The notes beneath the pieces were generated by a model. It saw only the letters and a list, made by a program, of their open reading frames with translations, was not told the origin of the DNA and searched no databases. Below, piece after piece: positions 14,101 through 25,686 of a stretch of 64,000 nt of DNA (position 1 is its first letter; every line of letters begins with the position of its first letter). A program made the translations under genes and the position numbers. This DNA is from Anseranas semipalmata (taxonomy: Eukaryota; Chordata; Aves; Anseriformes; Anseranatidae), in NCBI GenBank assembly GCA_013399115.1, contig VXAA01002162.1:67870-131869 (forward strand), given 5' to 3'.

Positions 14101-17100
14101 AGCACATCAGCCCATTTTTGCACCTGTTATTTTCATGAATTCACAATACAAAGTGCATAGATGTATTCCCTGATAAATTCAAACTACATGTGACTGAGCA
14201 AAACAAGGGCCAATCCAAGCTCATATTGACAAATTACCTAGAAACAAAGTATACTTCAGAGACTGCATGTGCCTATTTAGGTCAAATTAACCCTCAACCA
14301 CAATAAAAATATAATACTGGAAGAGCTTAGCAACTAGCAATCTCAAAAGTCATAAGATGCCCATGTGTGCTTTTACAATGACGGTAATTTTGCTTTTATC
14401 TTCTTCTCTGTTTTCATTTAGTATACTGGAAGGGGTCAGAGACCTCACAGCTTTGTACCACTACAAAAAAAAAAAAAAAAAAAAAAAAAAAAACAGAACT
14501 CACATCAACTAGGGGACCACAGAGTGTATGGTATATAGAAAAACACAAAAAAACATACTTAAACACATGCACATATGGGGCTGGGATCACACATAATACA
14601 ATTCAGTGACAGTCCTGGAATTGGTCCTAGGGCCAATTTTGCCTATGGAAATCAAAACTGAAAACATCTGCTTATATATTGGCCTGATTTTCTTGTGTTT
14701 TTCCACTATTCTGTCCTCAAAATTTAGATAATGTTCAATGGGCATGTCAACTTTAAACTATAATTAATGTGTTAGTCATAACCTGTCAAGGATATAGCTC
14801 CAACGCTTTCTACAACGCTTTCTCCTCTTCCTGAGGAGAAGAAGCGGAGAGGGAGGTGCTGGTCTCTTCTCCCTGGTAAGCGATGACAGGATGCATGGGA
14901 ATGGCACAAAGCTGCACCAGGGTCAGACATCAGGGAAAATGTCTTTACCGTGAGGGCGGTCAAACACTGGAACAGGCTTCCTAGCAAGGTGGTTGCTGCC
15001 CCATGCCTGTCAGTGTTCAAGAGACAATTGTACAATGCCCTCAACAATATGCTTTAACTTTTGGGTAGCCCTGAAGTGGTTAGGCAGTTAGACTAGGTGA
15101 TCTTTGTAGGTCCATCCCAACTGAACTGAACTGAACTATTCTACCACCAGAACAGTTTTGTTAGATTTTAGTCATATATTGCCACTTTTCACAAAGCCAT
15201 TGCAAGATTGCAGCTTTTTTTTTTTCTTTAAACAAGGAAGTATTATGTCTGGCAGCACCTCTTAGAACATTGTTTGGCACAGTTAGAGGCATCACATTCA
15301 TTGTCATAGCTATTACATGAACATCATCATTTTCTTATAAGAAGCACTGTTTTAATCACGGCTCACAGTATTCATCTGCAACGATTTCAAAATATAGAAA
15401 ATTTTCAAAGCCATTGAGTAACAAGCTAATTTTCCACTAGAAAACTTGGAAGATTTCTAAGCAGAGTTCCAAACCTCAGCATGAAACTACACGAACCACT
15501 CTGGAATCTGTTCTTTTTGCCTCCTGTTAAATCGTGACTGCCTAAGCAGGATATTCTTCATTCATAGGTCTCATGCTGCTCAGGGAACAGGATTTATTCC
15601 TTGGTTTAAAACATTTTCTTTTAGGGTTTATGACTAGGGTCATAGTCCCATTACTACTACCAACAAAAATCCACAGGTTTCAAGACTAAGCTCACATATT
15701 GGAAACCACTACGGATTAATTACGGATTAAATCCTGCTTGCCATTCACACCTACCCAATCCCACTGCAGTTTGTAAGTTTCCATGTAAAGAGGGAAAGAC
15801 AGGGATGCATACGCCTTCTATTACAATTACAAAAACTGTTTTATCTTTTAACCAAAATAATTTGTTAACAAGCTAATAAGTAACTGAATAAAACAGACAG
15901 CAAGATTAAATAAAGTTGCAAAGAATATCTAAGGTTAGCAAAGAATAAACTTCCATGTTGAAAGCACACCACTTCCTCTCAAGAAATGCCAGGAAGGGGA
16001 TGCATGGGGTGCATGCATGTGATTTCAGACCTTGACAAAGAGAAATCCTCACATGAAAGACTGTAAAGACTTGAGAGTAGAGAAGTGCAATGTTAGCAGC
16101 CTAACCTGAAGCCCCAAAACTGTAACTCTGATGAGATCCATAGGCAGGCACCATTTCACATGAACAAAGGAAAACTTAATGGCTTAAATTGGACGGAGGG
16201 TATGATATGTTTCTGAATTATATATAACCGCATTGCAGCAGGTAGTTCAGTAACTCTGGAAGAGACTACAGAATGAATTAGTCTGTCCTTCATTACACAA
16301 CAGAAAGAAACATCTTTTTTCCTGTACAGAACTGATTCTGGTCCTTCAGGCAACTGGACTTTCTTCTGTTCTACTCAAAAACACTAAGAGAGACAATAAT
16401 ACAGCTTTTAATCTTCCTGCATATCTTGGAAACATTTTTAAAATGATTTTCTGCCAATCCTCTTTTACTGAGAGCTTTCACATGGTTCACAGCTAATATA
16501 ATCCTACATTTTAAAGAGGATGGATTACAGAGAATTATGCTCCTGGTCATAGACAAGCATTGAAAGGAACCTTTTTATTTTCTCAGTTACAGTTTTATTT
16601 CAGAGCAGCAGCCTGGGAACAACTGTTTCCTTACAGTCAGATTACGCCTTTGGTCACACCACCACTTGAGTAAGTAAGAGGAGGAGACACCTTGAAGGCA
16701 TAATTTTCGATATGTTTCCCTTCACTTCAGAAGCCGTAAAAACATATTATTTTTTTCATAAAACAGCACTGATGCTATCTAATGGTTTGCTTTCTCCTGC
16801 TGTCTTTCCAGTCTTTTTTGGACTGTACATTGATTAGGCCCCACACTATAGTATGCTATGTCTATACAGAGATCAGGTACAAAGGGACTCCATTTTTAGG
16901 TGCCCCTATACCAACCTTGTTAGTAACAAGAATATGTGTATTGATGGCTAAGATGAGCAGTAATTTGCTATTCTTGTCTCCCTCTATCTCCCTTTTATAC
17001 AGCAAAGGTAAGGGAGGGAGTCAGAGCTTCATTAGTTCATTTGTTCTTCGTCCTTCTCTAATCCATACTCTTGGCATGAAGGAGAGATATAAAGATGTGG

Positions 17101-20100
17101 AATAGCTCCTCTCTTTTATTCACACCTAAATCAGGTTCACGTAACTCACATGAGGGCACAAGTGTGGGTTTTACTGCTCTGTGGAAATGTGTACTGCAAA
17201 GCACGATCTAACCTTTGGAACCTTTTTCTATTTGCTAGCAAGAAACAGTCTCTCAATGTTAAGACCATTACTAAAAACTTAACTGGTGGCCAAAGGGCAA
17301 ATAACACTGTTTATGTGCAGTAAAAGCACTTGGTGAGAATGATTTCTGGAGAAGGTTGCACAAATGTCTCCTTCCAATTTGTGTCCAAAAGGCAAGAACA
17401 GCCTTTGTGTTCTTGCTTTCATGAAACAAAGAGAGGAGTATTGTATCAATACACACAGCACTCTGCTTTTCCTTTGTTTAAAAAAGACGTGTTACAGTAT
17501 TCACCTTTGACAACTATTTATTCTTTTGTCCTGCTTTTCTCACTGATGGCAAGCACAGATGTTTCAGTGAAAATGATAACATTTGTGTATTATTGTCAAC
17601 ATTCTGCTTTCTTCAGTCAAGGCAGGGGGAAAACATCATCTTTGCTGAACTTCAGACAATTACAAAAATAACGATGAACTCAGCTTCCAAGTTACATAAA
17701 CAACGTTTTTCTACAGTGTGAATTATTTCAAGAAGCTGTTCCAGAGGTTACATAAGTTTAGTAGTCAAACCTATTTCACCATGAACCTATATATCCTAAC
17801 GATGTGCAAAGGTCCCAGCTGTCTGGTAAGAAATAATAGATTGTTGCACTAAGAGACACAGGATAGTACCTAACTAACGTAGGAATTGCTTAATTTCTAT
17901 AAAAGCAATTATGGTACCAAAGGTGAAAAGACTAAGGAAGTAACTGAAGAGCTCTCTTCCAAACTTTGAAAAATAACACTTTTTGAACATCATCCTTTAC
18001 AAAGATCATTACACTGATAATATGAAGCTGTTTCACAACTATCCAGTCCAATAAATAAGAATAAAATAATAAAATAAAGCCTTAACAATCTTCATCTCTA
18101 AAAACCAGACTGGTGCTCCAGCCAATAAATAGTCTTAGATAGTTACCTCAGATAGATCTCTTTAAACTCCAAGTTGCTACATTGATTTCTGTAGAACTGC
18201 TCTGGTTTTATAATAGTGTAACAGAATATATAATCTGGGCCTAGTTTATTGTGTTAACGTACTCACTTAAACCAAGCACTTAGGTTTTCATATTACTGCT
18301 TATCTACTTGGCTTGTCTTCCTCCCACAAAGGAAGAAGACTTTAAAATCCTTATCATTTGCTTTGTAAAATCATTTCTAGTTTCTTAGGAAAAATGTCCT
18401 GCTAGATTTGCTCCACTGGCAAAAGATCCAACCTTATGTGCTTGGTGCTCAATATATTTATAGCCGCGCATTTGTGCATAAACAACTATCAGCTTATTTT
18501 GCATTTAGTATAGGAAGAAAGCAAAAACTCCTCCAGAGTGCTTGTATATATATCCCAAATAAGCACCTATCACCATTTATGTTCAGTAACTAACAAGCCC
18601 AGTGAAAATCTAGCCCAATGTATGTCCAGAATATGTTGATTTCCAACAAATGCATAAACTAACACTAACACTAAAAGTTAAGAAATAGATTTCCTGGTCT
18701 TCTGACGAAAACTATTGTTCTCCACAAAAACAATTAGGTGGGGCAACCCCTGGAACACAAAGAGAAAATCACCCATTCTGGAGTCTCAGGTGTACTACTT
18801 CATTAGGGGTCACAAGCACCTGTTTTATTATTGCTCAAGTCTAGTATTTCCCTTGGACAATTTCAGCTGGATTTAATACAGCAGCTCTTCATGGATAAAG
18901 CAAAATGAAGTGCAACTCATCTGTCAGACAGACTGCACTGCATTTTTTTGCAACACGGGACAGAAGATGATGAACTGGCTCAAATAATACACCTCTGTGC
19001 AAGCGCCACTGGGTATGATGGAAGCAGCTATGCAGTCGTTTTCTGCCAGAAGAATTCATCTGCATAAGGCTGTTTGCAAAGTTAAACATTCACACTGTAT
19101 GTAAAGTGTATTATAAGTCCACTTTTTCTACTACAGAGTTCTAGCAACTTTAATTCTTTCTTGGGGATCAGAGCCTAGCTGAAAGCTGTTTAGATGCAAG
19201 AGACAGGCTAACACCAGCTTGCTCGTGTCCAGGTGATGTTCTTCAACAATGCCAGAGTTCTGTTTGTGCAGCTGTCATACTGCTTTTTGAGTAGGTGAAG
19301 AATGAAACCCTTTTATGTTTGATTAAGTTTGTTGGTTTGCATCTCTGGGTCAAGTATATTTTCCTTGGGACTGAGATTCTGCAGTTTCTGCAGATATTAT
19401 CAGTCTGCTATATACCACCAAGTACCTACACTTGGTACCTATACACCACCAAGACTGTTTGCAGAGTGATCCTTAATAAAGAAGGAGACAGGAGACTGTC
19501 CAAGTACACTTCTTGACATAGTTCATGTCAACATTTCTTGACCACCATATGCTGAATCAGCCCTGAGGAACAGCACTGGGCACAGCTGTTTCATAATGAA
19601 CAAGCTACTTCCTGCATCATGGGAACACTGCAGTAGTCTGAAGGTCTTGTTGCCCATACAAACCATATTGTATATATTATGCCAGGTAACCAGGATGCAG
19701 AGGTGATTTCTCTGCTTTCCTTTCGGTTGGTGAGTCTTCACCATTCAATTAATTCTTCTGGATTGCTAGGATCTACTTGAAGTCAACCTGCAAAGCCCGT
19801 ATGAGTGACTTTAGATCTGGGCTTTTGTGATGGACCAGTGCAAAATAGCAAACATCAGAGACCAAGGTTGATCCACAACTCTTAAAGAAGGCATCTGAAC
19901 AACTCTAAGAATTAGATTGATAGTGTAAGCCCACTTGATTTTTACACTTAGCTCTGCCGTAGGTACTCTAATACTTTTTATAACCTTTTCCATAAAGTAG
20001 TTCTACTCCAGTAGTCTGGCACTCACAAATAACACTGCAATATATTTCCTAGCGCTGAACAACACAGGAAAAAAAGGGAAATATTGTTTCAGGCTCCTAG

Positions 20101-23100
20101 GGGATTATGATAGATATGTAAGGTTAAAATAACTCAAAGAACTCAGAAAAAAGTCTTGACAGTTTCTTTAAAGCTGATACAGTGTACAGCAAATGAAGTA
20201 AAAGATGCAAAGCTGAAGTCACCAAACATCAGGATAGGTATCTGTTAAAGCTGGTGTTGTAGCCCACAGTCTAAGGGATACTCCATGATATTCCTTGAAA
20301 ATGTAAGCAACGGGACAGCCAAAAGTGAAGTAGTCTGATGAATGGCTGCTGGAGGGCAGAAGACATTGGTCGCAGTAGCTGGGTTGCCTAGGAGCCCAAA
20401 TTGACACTCCATGAACAGCTGAATTTTTTCAGACTCCATTATCACTTTGCTTGTGTTTCAAAAGTTTGTAATTAATTGAGATATTACAGAACATATCTAA
20501 GACGATCACATAACCTTCAGTTTTCAGGTATGTAAAGCTATTTCATGAACAAATTACTATACACTTCCTCCTATATTCACCATGGAAATATTTCCAGTGG
20601 CCAGTTCTCCCCATCTATAGCTATTAGTCAAGGTGACATAAGAAGTGTTGAAACAGCAGATCTTGTTAGAACACTAATATTATCAAGACAGAAGTTAATT
20701 ATTCTGCAAGCTAACATTATGACCAATTAATCACACAATGTCATGAGTGCTGGAGGCATTCTAATCCAGAAGCATATCCTGGTTTACCTGCACAACTGCA
20801 CACCTCAAGAAGATAGCTTTGTAGTTGAAACATAAAGAAATAAAACACTGAGCTAAAAGAAAATCTCTTTTGAACTATCACAAATTCAGGCTATGAATTA
20901 AAATCTTTTGCATTTAAGGGGTATTATGCAATGCAGCATCACTCTTACCTCCATGGGAAAGGCTTTAAAATTAACCGTGTGCTCAGAACCACGCTGGTTT
21001 TCTCTCCCCCAGTGAAATCGAACATCATGTAGTTCAAACTCATGTCCTCGAGGTAACGGCCCGCCTATTAGCACTGGGAAAGAACACAAATGGTAACAAA
21101 CTTGGCTTTCCAAACAGACAAGCCACTGAATATATTCTTCAAATACAATGGGGAGATTGTTGCAGGCTTCTTTATTATCAACTGCATTAGAGAGAAAAGT
21201 TGACAGACGTGGCATCTTTACTTTTGAACTTCCATGCAGGTACAGAATGGGAATCCAGGCAGCTATAAACAACAGTGAAAACACTGTCATGCTGCAGTCT
21301 TAGTTTTATGAGGCAGAACAGCTGGTTCATAACACAAAATAAAAACATTGGACCTTTATCAGAAGAATGAATACGTTTATTGCTGTTATCAAGACAGTAG
21401 CCACGTGCTCTAAACAGATGGTTGGGGTTCTGAATTGAACTGGTCACTACCTCCAACTAGTCCAAATGCTTCATTTTCATCACCTATATTTGCTACGTGC
21501 CACAGAAACTGATAGAAAACTTCTGATTGCCAATAATTTCCAAGGAAAAGGTGTTAAGTCATATACCACCTGTCAGGCTTCTGAGATACAGAATGCCTCC
21601 ATACCCAAATATAATCAAACCTATACACAGGAGCTTATTTACTTAAAAACAGCTTCCAGGCAGCCATGACTTTTTTCCTAATGCAGTTTTTTAAAACATT
21701 CAGAATTTCTTAAAAGCATCTATCCACAACTGCAACTCAAAGCAACCACTTTATGTAATAGCTTGATTCTTTTGCAGTAATAGAGCCTTTCACCATAAGA
21801 GTAAGTATTAAAAGCAAGCAATTTTGCTTGGACCTTTTTCACATCCAATCCATGTTTGAATTAATAAATGGAAACATTTTGCCCAGGGATTGGTGAATCT
21901 GCTTCGGACCAAATATCTACACAAACTGTAGGTAACTTTCTGCTGAAATCATTGAGTACTGGCTTCTGCATAGGGCTGGATTTTACTTAAGGGCATTCAG
22001 TCTTTCTCATAATCCATTACATTCTAGCTTACATTTCATTGACTTTGAATCTTCTACAATCTTTGATAATTGATAAAGATTATTTAATTGCATAATGTAC
22101 CGCTTTAGGGAATGACAGTTCCATAATATAGTTACTTTGATGCACAAACTAAGTAGTCTTAGTTTGGAGCACAAGACATAGTGTAATACTAAAACAATTT
22201 AGCAATTGAATTATATTGCAACTGTACAAACACATAGAATTATCAAAAAAAGCAAAAACGGATCAGTTACAGTTTTCATAATCAGTTACATTGGAGAAAA
22301 AAAGTTAAATATTCTAATTAATCCTCCTTTAATGATTCTTCATAATCATTACTAATTCAGCTAATCTAACAGCCATTAGGGTTTCTAAAATAAAATGCCC
22401 TAAATGTAGTTATGGATTCAAGTTTGCTTCTTAAACTTTCTTCATCCATATTAAACCCATACCTGTATCTATAGGGAAAATCTACAAATCTGGTGAACAT
22501 TTGGGAAGACAAACAATTGAAGTACTTAGGGAAATCTGGAAGAATAAAAGGCTACATGAAAATTAATTAGGTCTACTTCTTGGAAAAGCAGAGCATTTTC
22601 TCTGTTTTAAAATATTGCTCCTAGAGAAAGTGTAACTAGAACAAATGTTCTCTATATGATGTAGTTTTGGATCTGCAGGAGCTTCAAAGAGTTTATTTTT
22701 TAACCTAACTTACACATTGATCCCATGATTAAAGCATTTCAATGCATGAAACATGTTTATCTTTCCTTTGCCTTTCATCAAATTTTGATCCCTGTCAATG
22801 GATGAAACATGTTTAACTTTGCTTTTCAGCAATTTTTGATCCTTACTAGAAAACAACTCTGAAACCATCATCTGCTGTGCAATCTACTGATGGCTGAAGA
22901 GAAGTCCCTCTGTTAGTAGGATATCCTCCAAAGCAATTTTCAATATACATTTCCATTATACAGTTGGTCATGCTTCTTCCACCTAATGTATAACATATGC
23001 ATGATGATCAAATTGGAAGCAGCCTGTAAAAATGTTTACAACTAGATAATAAGACAGACTGGGGAATTCCAGATGGACTGTGTCCTCAGTTAAAGGATAA

Positions 23101-25528
23101 AATCAATCACCAGAAATGACAAATTGACTTTTAATATGTACTTAATTGGTTTAATTTTTTTCCACAAAGAAGTTTTTCTTTGACTGTCAACATTACAGTA
23201 GACATGACTCTCTTGCACATTAATTGGACAAAGTTTCAAAAGCACTTAGTATTCAACAGTTCCCATTAAAATAATCTGGCTAAATGGACTTGTCATCAGA
23301 CATCCCCTGTGAGGAAGAGAAGCTGCAGGAGTTTCCGCAATCCCTGAAAATTGGCCAGAATACTAGGTCAAATACAGCTTATTAACTCTTTTCTTCTCTT
23401 GGTAGGGATAGCAAATGTTGTCCTCTCCCTCCCCAAAAATGGAAAAATTATCCCCAGTTTACAAATGGAAAACTATGTAATATGAAATCCAAGGAGAAGC
23501 TGAAAGTAAACCAGGATCTCCTAAATCCTAATCCCATGCCTCAGTCGGACACTTGTATTCTAGTTCACATTGCTTCTTATACTTCAACACTCATCAGTCT
23601 GGCATCACTCTGCATTCCAGTTTAAAAAGTAGTATTTTTCTTTTCCTAAGTCTCAAATGGTTTTGCACATGCATACAGGTGTGTTGGTCCTATCTCATTA
23701 ATTATTGCTACTGAATTACAAACTGCCCTTGGGAAAGGTAGGGTTTAATGAGTTGCATTTTGGCATGCAAGTGGTGATGTTATATGTGGTCACTCTGACT
23801 TACTCTGCAGGAGAATTCAATAACCTTCCTGATCTTGCAGAAAGAACCTTACTCCCTGAGAAAAGAGCTCCGCTTCTGATAAAGGCAATAAAATTGACTG
23901 GAAGTACAAAATTTCTGCTCTACTGGAAATCTGCAAAAATCTGTGGAAAGAAATGTTCTGTTTTGCAATAAAACATGGAATTTATCATGGAAGGAAATTA
24001 TAAAGGAAAACATCATTATTAAAAGAACAAACCCTTGTGTTTAAAAAAAAAAAATCAGTGTAAAACTGAACTGACTCCCTCATTCCCAGCACAGCTGCAG
24101 CTTACAGGACTATTGAGATCTCAGAAGGAAACAAAAGTTGGACTGTCTTATGGTTTGACAATCTTCAGCTGTTAAAATGCCCCCAAAAGGCTGTTGCTAG
24201 CTAAGATTGGTTAGAATAACTTGGATACTCTTCAAAACACATGGTAAGAACTACCACAGAGTTGGAAAGCACAAAGGGTTTTTTTCTGCCAACTTTCTTG
24301 ACAATTGTCTCCTTTGTACAGAATAGTTTATCCACATGAAAGGTCTGAATGAGATACTGCAATTTCACAGAGTCACACAGAATCACAGACCCATTTAGGT
24401 TGGAAAAGACCTCCAAGATCATCCAGTCCAACCTATGACCTAACACTACCAATCCCTCCACTAAACCATGTCACTAAGCTCTACATCTAAACGTCTTTTG
24501 AAGCCCTCCAGGGATGGTGACTCAACCACTTCCCTGGGCAGCCTCTTCCAATCCCTCGCAACCCTTTCAGTAAAGAAGTTTTTCCTAATATCTAACCTAA
24601 ACCTCCCCGGCACAACTTAAGCCCATTCCCCCTCGTCCTATCACCGGACACGTGGGAGAATAGACCGATCCCCACCTCGCTACAGCCTCCTTTAAGGTAC
24701 CTGTAGAGAGCGATAAGGTCACCCCTCCTCCTTTCAGTAAACTTGAAATTGTTTCTTTTATTGGCTTCTAGTTCTTATTTGTTGAATGAAATGAGGACTG
24801 CATTGCTACCTGCTCTTCACCAATATTGTAAGTATGTATAATTGGAGTATCTATCTTAAGTTGTCCAATTGCATAGTTAGCATTCACAGCTCACTGGAAT
24901 TAATGGAAAAAGTTTATTTTAACTTACATGGTCTTTGGACCAAGGATGAATTTCGCCAGCTGTACAAAACAGTTTGGCATCACATTGTCTCAGCAATAGC
25001 CTGGAGTGCTTCTGACAACAGAAGCTGTTAATGCCAGGGAATTAGATGACACCACCACAACAGGGAATTCTGAACATGCTCTGAAGCAACCTCACTGACC
25101 ATCCAGTTTGGCATCAAAACTTGCAGCTCCCACTGCAAAGCTTGCTCCTTTTCCAGCTTAAGTCAACAGCACCACTCCTACCAGCCACAGTCCGTGCTGA
25201 AACAGCACGGCAGGTCGCAGCTGGAAGCAGTTCCCTTCCTATGCTCCAGGACACACACACAGCAACTCGTAAGGCAATGCAAGCTTTAGTGCTCGGGGAA
25301 CGCCACTGGAAAAGCATAAGCAGTGTCTCGGTATACCTGACTTTGACTTGAGGGCAATCTGAATCGAATGCCCATCGTTGATCACCTCGCAGTCACGACA
25401 AACGACGTAGTTGGGCGACAGCCGCACTTCCAGGAGCGAGGGGTCGTACTTGGCTTCTCTCGAGTTCAAGTTGATGGGCGACTGGTACTCCCCGTTCGCC
25501 TCAGGGAAAATCAGCCCCCACTCGACCC
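2014..25528 (-). CDS. CA8: CA8 gene, partial: coding exons 2-4 (carbonic anhydrase-related protein VIII)
   Basis: Three minus-strand exons at 25528-25337, 21073-20949 and 2109-2014 join in phase to encode 137 complete residues plus a split first codon, following the vertebrate CA8 protein closely from the VEWG motif to ALFVQ. CA8 belongs to the alpha-carbonic anhydrase family but is a non-catalytic cytosolic protein. It is known to bind the inositol trisphosphate receptor ITPR1 and lower its affinity for IP3, mainly in cerebellar Purkinje cells. What the sequence shows directly: the family motif that supplies two zinc-binding histidines reads RFHWG, so the first histidine is arginine, the hallmark of CA8. 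The visible part covers roughly the first half of the fold. Exon 1 (acidic N-terminus) is not visible and probably lies in the 25687-26332 gap; exons after exon 4 lie beyond the left edge. The coordinates span about 23 kb, mostly intron. The identity is secure. Confidence 0.96.
2844..2870. repeat. (GGGAA)n microsatellite
   Basis: Five to six perfect GGGAA units in CA8 intron 3. Confidence 0.95.
5150..5345 (-). repeat. Degenerate ancient dispersed repeat (LINE-like 3' end)
   Basis: The right part, GGACGGACCACTGGTCTGAC followed by CCAGCAGGGTATTTGTTATG, matches from memory a widespread sauropsid repeat ending of the form 'GGACCACTGGTCTGACCCAG...TTATGTTC'. The sequence is strongly degraded. Orientation and family cannot be settled by eye; a CR1/L3-related element is most likely. 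Confidence 0.5.
5822..5839. repeat. Poly(A) tract, 18 bases
   Basis: Uninterrupted A run in CA8 intron 3. Confidence 0.95.
6113..6156. repeat. ATTGATTTGAGA, three copies
   Basis: The 12-base motif occurs at 6113-6124, 6132-6143 and 6145-6156. The unequal spacing suggests a small local duplication. Confidence 0.85.
6457..6504. repeat. Compound (TAA)9(CAA)7 microsatellite
   Basis: Nine TAA units pass directly into seven CAA units, a compound trinucleotide repeat in CA8 intron 3. Confidence 0.95.
7277..7660 (-). mobile_element. CR1 LINE 3' fragment, older copy
   Basis: On the plus strand it begins CATAGAATCACAGGAT, the reverse complement of the CR1 3' terminus, and continues with degraded CR1 3' UTR sequence (for example GGATGGAGATCCCACAACCT followed by CTTTGGATAGCCTGTTC). 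The element is on the minus strand and 5'-truncated, as is usual for CR1. Divergence is considerable and the right boundary is approximate. The style of the 3' UTR suggests a CR1-Y-type subfamily, but I cannot verify that. Confidence 0.85.
8151..8822 (-). mobile_element. CR1 LINE fragment with an open ORF2 C-terminal reading frame
   Basis: A minus-strand frame from 8813 to 8304 (169 codons without a stop) encodes the C-terminal part of CR1 ORF2, downstream of the reverse-transcriptase active site. Recognisable segments are [32 protein letters not shown] and [20 protein letters not shown]. The frame continues into CR1 3' UTR-like sequence toward 8151. The typical terminal octamer repeats are missing at the left end, so this copy has lost its 3' tail as well as most of its 5' part. 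It is not a host gene. Confidence 0.92.
9547..9566 (+). promoter_or_regulatory. Three overlapping octamer (ATGCAAAT) motifs
   Basis: ATGCAAAT starts at 9547, 9553 and 9559, each copy sharing two bases with the next. ATGCAAAT is the consensus site for POU-domain (Oct) transcription factors. It may be a simple 6-bp tandem repeat with no function, but it is a perfect triple site within an intron of a neuronal gene. Confidence 0.4.
14465..14493. repeat. Poly(A) tract, 29 bases
   Basis: Perfect A run in CA8 intron 3. No recognisable retroposed sequence precedes it. Confidence 0.95.
14815..15143 (+). mobile_element. CR1 LINE 3' end, plus strand
   Basis: Contains the CR1 3' region in the forward direction: GAAGCGGAGAGGGAGGTGCT, then GTCAAACACTGGAACAGGCT, then GTAGGTCCATCCCAACTGAA, ending in short repeats of AACTG and ATTCT. 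The left boundary is gradual (about 14780-14830). It is a 5'-truncated copy, and the only clear CR1 in the CA8 introns oriented opposite to the gene. Confidence 0.85.
20949..21073 (-). CDS. CA8: CA8 coding exon 3 (125 nt)
   Basis: Joined to exon 2 by a split valine codon (G + TG), it encodes [20 protein letters not shown] followed by [20 protein letters not shown] and ME. The core motif is VRFHWG. Catalytic alpha-carbonic anhydrases have FHFHWG, so the first zinc ligand (His94 in CA II numbering) is arginine while the second (His96) is kept. GSEHTV, which holds the conserved Glu106 equivalent, is intact. The acceptor is TTCTTTCCCAG and the donor GAG|GTAAGAGT, both strong. The exon ends at a codon boundary (phase 0), matching exon 4. 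The arginine replacement is the known CA8 trait and explains the loss of CO2 hydratase activity. Confidence 0.96.
22744..22852. repeat. 55-bp imperfect tandem duplication
   Basis: Copy 1 (22744-22797) and copy 2 (22800-22852) share GATGAAACATGTTTA-type starts, a CTTT-rich middle and TTTTGATCC ends, with several mismatches and small length changes. It is an old local duplication in CA8 intron 2. Confidence 0.85.
24364..24739 (-). mobile_element. CR1 LINE 3' fragment in CA8 intron 2
   Basis: Plus strand opens with CACAGAATCACAGACC and GGTTGGAAAAGACCTCCAAG, then ATCATCCAGTCCAACC: the reverse complement of a CR1 3' end. It runs through GTAAAGAAGTTTTTCCTAAT and ends about GATAAGGTCACCCCTCC. It is in the same orientation as CA8 and 5'-truncated, with no coding part. 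Confidence 0.93.
25337..25528 (-). CDS. CA8: CA8 coding exon 2 (192 nt)
   Basis: Encodes 63 full residues beginning [20 protein letters not shown] and ending ALKSKS, with two bases of a preceding split codon and one base of the next. It contains the alpha-carbonic anhydrase signature [10 protein letters not shown] and the CA8 segment [12 protein letters not shown]. The acceptor on the minus strand is CTGCAG followed by GG, and the donor is TCAG followed by GTATAC. The 192-nt length and the phases (enter after base 1, leave after base 1) fit exon 3 exactly. The exon is rich in CpG and continues into a very GC-rich sequence on its upstream side, consistent with closeness to the CA8 promoter. 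Confidence 0.95.
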
Positions 25529-25686
25529 CTGCAGCGCGAGGAGAAGCCGTCATGTGGCGACTGCAACCTCCGCGGGGCTGCTCCACCGGACAGACCGCCA
25601 CCGGCCGGACAGACCGCCACCGGCCGGACAGACCGCCACCGGGCGGAGCCCCCCGCCCTCACCCCCCGCGAGGGGGCGACGGCCGC
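25370..25686. promoter_or_regulatory. CpG-rich stretch at the CA8 5' end (CpG island edge)
   Basis: GC content and CpG density rise sharply from within exon 2 toward the assembly gap, in contrast to the AT-rich surroundings. This stretch covers part of exon 2 and the visible start of intron 1. CpG islands of this kind normally span the promoter and first exon of vertebrate genes, so the CA8 transcription start is inferred to lie inside the adjoining gap. No TATA box or initiator can be assigned. Confidence 0.6.
25588..25644. repeat. 19-bp unit repeated three times in CA8 intron 1
   Basis: Three adjacent copies of the 19-base unit GGACAGACCGCCACCGGCC; the third differs at one base near its end. 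It lies in the GC-rich sequence between the exon 2 acceptor and the gap. It is a small GC-rich minisatellite, possibly one reason the assembly breaks nearby. Confidence 0.9.

Larger units (their letters stand above)
2110..20948 (-). other. CA8 intron 3 (about 18.8 kb)
   Basis: Bounded by the exon 3 donor and exon 4 acceptor. It contains three CR1 fragments (7277-7660, 8151-8822, 14815-15143), an older degenerate repeat near 5150-5345, several microsatellites, and a run of overlapping octamer motifs at 9547-9566. The remainder is AT-rich non-coding sequence in which I see no further exon. Short open frames up to about 110 codons occur on both strands but show no recognisable domain. Confidence 0.85.
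21074..25336 (-). other. CA8 intron 2 (about 4.3 kb)
   Basis: Bounded by the exon 2 donor and exon 3 acceptor. It holds a CR1 3' fragment at 24364-24739 and a 55-bp imperfect tandem duplication at 22744-22852. Otherwise it is AT-rich with no recognisable coding sequence. Confidence 0.85.

Noticed and set aside
20898..21290. A 130-codon minus-strand frame as a separate gene
   Set aside because: Only 20949-21073 is coding (CA8 exon 3); the ends are intron read-through.
25239..25601. A 120-codon minus-strand frame as a complete small gene
   Set aside because: Its middle is CA8 exon 2. The residues before VEWG and after KSKS are translated intron beyond good splice sites.
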